Of a stretch of DNA of 64,000 nucleotides, positions 60,870-64,000 are shown piece after piece. Position 1 is the first letter of the stretch. Every line of letters begins with the position of its first letter. Under the pieces are notes generated by a model. That model did no database searches. It saw only the letters and a program-made list of their open reading frames with translations, and was not told the origin of the DNA. The stretch covers positions 584,815-648,814 of the forward strand of contig NW_006768775.1 in the NCBI RefSeq assembly GCF_000204055.1, read 5' to 3'. The position numbers were made by a program, and so were the translations under genes. This DNA comes from Melampsora larici-populina 98AG31 (lineage: Eukaryota > Basidiomycota > Pucciniomycetes > Pucciniales > Melampsoraceae).

Positions 60870-62515
60870 GATACATGCCTTTCAACATTGATTTTCATCC
60901 GCCTGCAATACCCTTGACCAGTCCATTCTACACAGCGCGGAATTTCAACATTTCACCACCTGCACATTTTTCCCGATTGCGTCAAATTAACAAGTCACCG
61001 TAATATCAAACTCTATTGAGAACTGCTATCATACAACACCCCATTTTCCAATGGTATTGGAATGCATCACACCGTCAGCTCAATCACTGGAAAGCAATCA
61101 ATACTCACACTCATACACTTCTCCTCCACAAGACATGTGGCAATTCATCAAGGACAGCATTGACCATCAACACAGAAATCATAGTCACAAGATATCTGCC
61201 ATTTCATGTGGTGATTTTCTGCATTTCAATCACCGCGTATACAACTCAGGAGACCTCCATCAGAAAATTACCCTATCAATTCAACATATCTTTTGATATG
61301 GGCGCTAGCCTGTTCACGATTTCATGCCGCTGTGAACGTGTCAAACCAGCGTTCACACCCCTACTTTTGATCGATTTGCTTTTAAGATGCTGTTGTCCTT
61401 TCTTACTTTGCTAAGTTCTGTTGCTGGATAATATAACTGAAATGATCATTATTTTGATCGATTGTTGAACCATTGCTTCAATATATGCTTTCTCCTTCCC
61501 TTGAGCTTGCTTTTGCATTTGTTCTCAGATTCAACTCAAGACTGGTAGTGATCTCAAATTTGCTCGATCTTTAGCTTCATTTCAAGATCTAACTAACAAG
61601 CCTTTTTTGATCTTGATCGTCTGTCACACATCAAAAGCAATTACTGCGTTAAAATCTCCTCAATTTTGATTAGTTACCTCGATCCATTGGTCTTGATCGC
61701 ATTGATCAGAAGGTCTGATTGGGGAAGGTATGTTTGTTCAAACTCATTGAGTGTCTAGCTTTTTCCCAAGAAACTGACAATACATTTTAATTTATGTTCA
61801 TTCTCCACAGCATCCTCAGATCACGATTTCAAACTAATCATCTTCAAATACAACCTCAGAATGTGATATCTCACTTCCTCTTCACCAACTCCAAGAATCT
61901 CCAAGTAAAATAAGGATCAATGAGGGATCCATTCTAGATCACCTTTTAGTAGTGGAAAAGTTGTGATGACTCAGTTACCTTCCAAAAGTAAATAATTCAC
62001 TTCATATGGAAACAATCTGCTACTTCTGGCTCGGGGCATAGAGAGATTTGGAAACAAGAGGATCATGGTATAAAATATTTACTTAAAAGTAAGTTGAACT
62101 GTTGAATTATCTTTCAGAACCAGCTTTTTATGAAGTGACAAGGTTTAGGAAGGTGTCTCATTATTGGTTTGGGTGGGGGTGTTTTCAAATAGATATCAAT
62201 CACAGCACAATTTTTTGCACTTGACTTCTTGCAACTTCAAGTGAATTGATCAAAACATGATGATACGTAAAGAACTCCAATTTTTAGATCGTTTTTGACT
62301 CATTGATTCCTAAACAAGCTCATAAAAACAAACTCTAATCTACAAACCATCAACCTCACTCTACAAATGATCGATCTCACTTTATAAATCATCAACCTTG
62401 TTTCAATCTAGGACTCCCAAGTACAATCTGAAAAAGTCCCACTTGAATTCTGTTTCTGATCTTTCAAATGACTTGCAATCTCAATGATGGCCCAAAATAT
62501 TAACAAACCTATCAC
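60870..62515. other. No gene recognised
   Basis: AT-rich. A 132-codon plus frame at 61016-61414 has no motif and no splice support. Probably contains the decayed 5' end of the MULE. Confidence 0.4.
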
Positions 62516-63566
62516 CAACGCTCGGATCTCAACGTAACGCGATGTATTACGGTGTATATGTGACTACGTTACGGTAGACCGTTGGCATTGGCTACTGTTT
62601 TGTAACGTTATCAGGTGGGTACCGTAGCACAAAGTTCAATACGGCACAGGCAGAGCGTACCATACCGTACCTAAATGGGCTTTTGTGCCCCAGATTACGG
62701 TTGATTGCGGTGAAACAGTGATAAAATTGATAAAATTGAAAAAATCAATAAAAATCGATAAAAATCGATAAAAATCGATCTAGGTTGTAGTTTCAATCCA
62801 TCATAAAATGGTCCAAGTGCTTTTGGACATGCCATACTCAAATCACGATTAGCTTGATGTCAACTTGCCTCTTCTCCTGACAGCAAGACACCTGGATGGG
62901 TTGCACAACCCAATAATCTGAAATTACAGAACGATGATCGTGAGTGAGTCCTTTCATTAAAGACGTAAAACAAAGATGTAGTACGGAACAAAGTGACAGC
63001 AGAAGACCAAGCCAAAAAGTATTCAATCATCAAATCCTTCACCACCGTATCTTTGACAACCGACCCTTTTTGATGATTCACCATCATCTCACTAAGTTGA
63101 GCCAGTTTATCTTTAATCCAACTTGAGCAAACTTGATTGCTCTCAACTGAACCTGTGGTAGAATTCCTTGATCGATTTGTGTATCGAGCACAATCAATAA
63201 GTAACTCTTTAACTCTCTCAAATTGCAATCTCGTTCAAAAGTTCCTTTAGGCGCTCAAAAGCAACTCAAGCATATTGTTTGATATCAACTTGTGCTAATT
63301 TACACATCAAACCACTCCATCGAAGTCTGAACTTTGTACCAATTGAAGTTTTTAACAGAACCCGTAGTCAACCGTAGTGACTACGGGTTTTGTCGCGGGT
63401 ACCGCAATGTGATGGCCCGTAATCGTAATCAGGACCGTCACGGGATTCCTTAACCATGCATTGCGGTACGGAGGTACCATAGTGTCCAGAGGCTGATAGC
63501 GGTACAGCGTGGGCCGTAATTTACCGTACCGCTGACCGTAGTCATTGCGCTGAGGTCCGGGTGTTG
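62516..63566. mobile_element. Non-autonomous hAT-like element, copy 2 (1,051 bp)
   Basis: Ends CAACGCTCGGATCTCAACGT and CTGAGGTCCGGGTGTTG match those of copy 1; flanked by CTATCAC on both sides (62509-62515, 63567-63573), a 7-bp match consistent with an 8-bp hAT duplication with one changed base. Contains GTAACG/CGTTAC-rich subterminal sequence. A 122-codon minus frame (62860-63228) is not recognisable as transposase. Confidence 0.75.
62735..62785. repeat. Short tandem repeat AAAAATCGAT
   Basis: GATAAAATT-type units pass into three perfect AATAAAAATCGAT-like units. Simple sequence inside the hAT copy. Confidence 0.7.
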
Positions 63567-63573
63567 CTATCAC

Positions 63574-64000
63574 TAATCCCTCAAACCAGCTCAAACCACT
63601 CAATTAAAATCTATCGTTTCTATTTACCGCTTTGAAAATCATTCACTTTAAGTTGTGCATGCTCTAAATTTGCCAGCCTCTTGCTGCCAATATCTCAAAC
63701 TAATAACACTACAAGAAAGATAATATTTTCTGGGCAGAAAATTAAATTATTGATACACAAAAATATTGAGAGGCCAGGAGGAGAGCAAAAGATGAATAAA
63801 AATATGCATCTTGTTCCCTGCGTTGAGAGCTTCACTCTGCATATTTTTCCGTATTTTTACAGTCCATATTGATAAGTGTACTAACAATAAACCTTCACAA
63901 TCATCCAATTACAACCTGTAACAAGCACTGAAATTTGGCTCATTAGTGTTTAGAGAAACTTTGACTTCTGAATACTCATACTTTTCATTCCGTCCAAACG
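63574..64000. other. Right flank, nothing recognised
   Basis: AT-rich; a 63-codon frame at 63681-63872 has no support. Confidence 0.4.

Overview
The window looks like nuclear DNA from a basidiomycete fungus, most likely a rust (Pucciniales). It is AT-rich, its genes have many 50-80 bp introns with GT..AG ends and CTAAC/CTGAC-type branch sites, and it is packed with nested transposons of kinds known from rust genomes. No tRNA, rRNA or CRISPR was found. Gene models were built by hand from splice signals and frame continuity; no database search was possible.

Host genes are confined to the left 11 kb, all on the minus strand. They are an Sfi1-like centrin-binding spindle-pole protein (3990 leftward, running off the left edge), a 619-residue putatively secreted protein of unknown function (6634-8696) with decayed relatives beside it (5.2-6.6 kb), and a small C2H2 zinc-finger transcription factor (9985-11055).

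12.06-18.64 kb is an apparently complete Ngaro-type tyrosine-recombinase retrotransposon: Gag, reverse transcriptase/RNase H and tyrosine recombinase, bounded by split direct repeats in the order A1 ... B1-A2-B2 (133-bp A repeats, 292-bp B repeats, nearly identical, so probably a recent insertion).

20.08-39.68 kb is the centrepiece: a 19.6-kb DNA transposon with about 219-bp CpG-dense terminal inverted repeats and a perfect 8-bp target duplication (GAAAACTG). It carries four genes: a FAR1-like zinc finger plus OTU-like protease protein, a TET/JBP-family 2-oxoglutarate/Fe(II) dioxygenase (the family that oxidises 5-methylcytosine), a KDZ-superfamily (Kyakuja/Dileera/Zisupton) transposase, and an HMG-box-like protein. 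Between the genes lie long arrays of the palindrome-forming motif TTGTGAAC/GTTCACAA and a 182-bp tandem array. Three of the four genes are interrupted only by in-frame TGA codons (four in all); the dioxygenase gene is intact. This fits CpG-methylation decay of CGA codons, in an element that itself encodes a methylcytosine-oxidising family enzyme.

39.7-64 kb is a graveyard of nested elements: a Tc1-like element split by a solo LTR, a 604-bp hAT-like MITE, a foldback with 0.3-kb arms, an isolated OTU fragment, diverged Ngaro-like ends, two hAT copies, and a degenerate MULE transposase interrupted by a second Tc1-like element. No intact host gene was recognised there.
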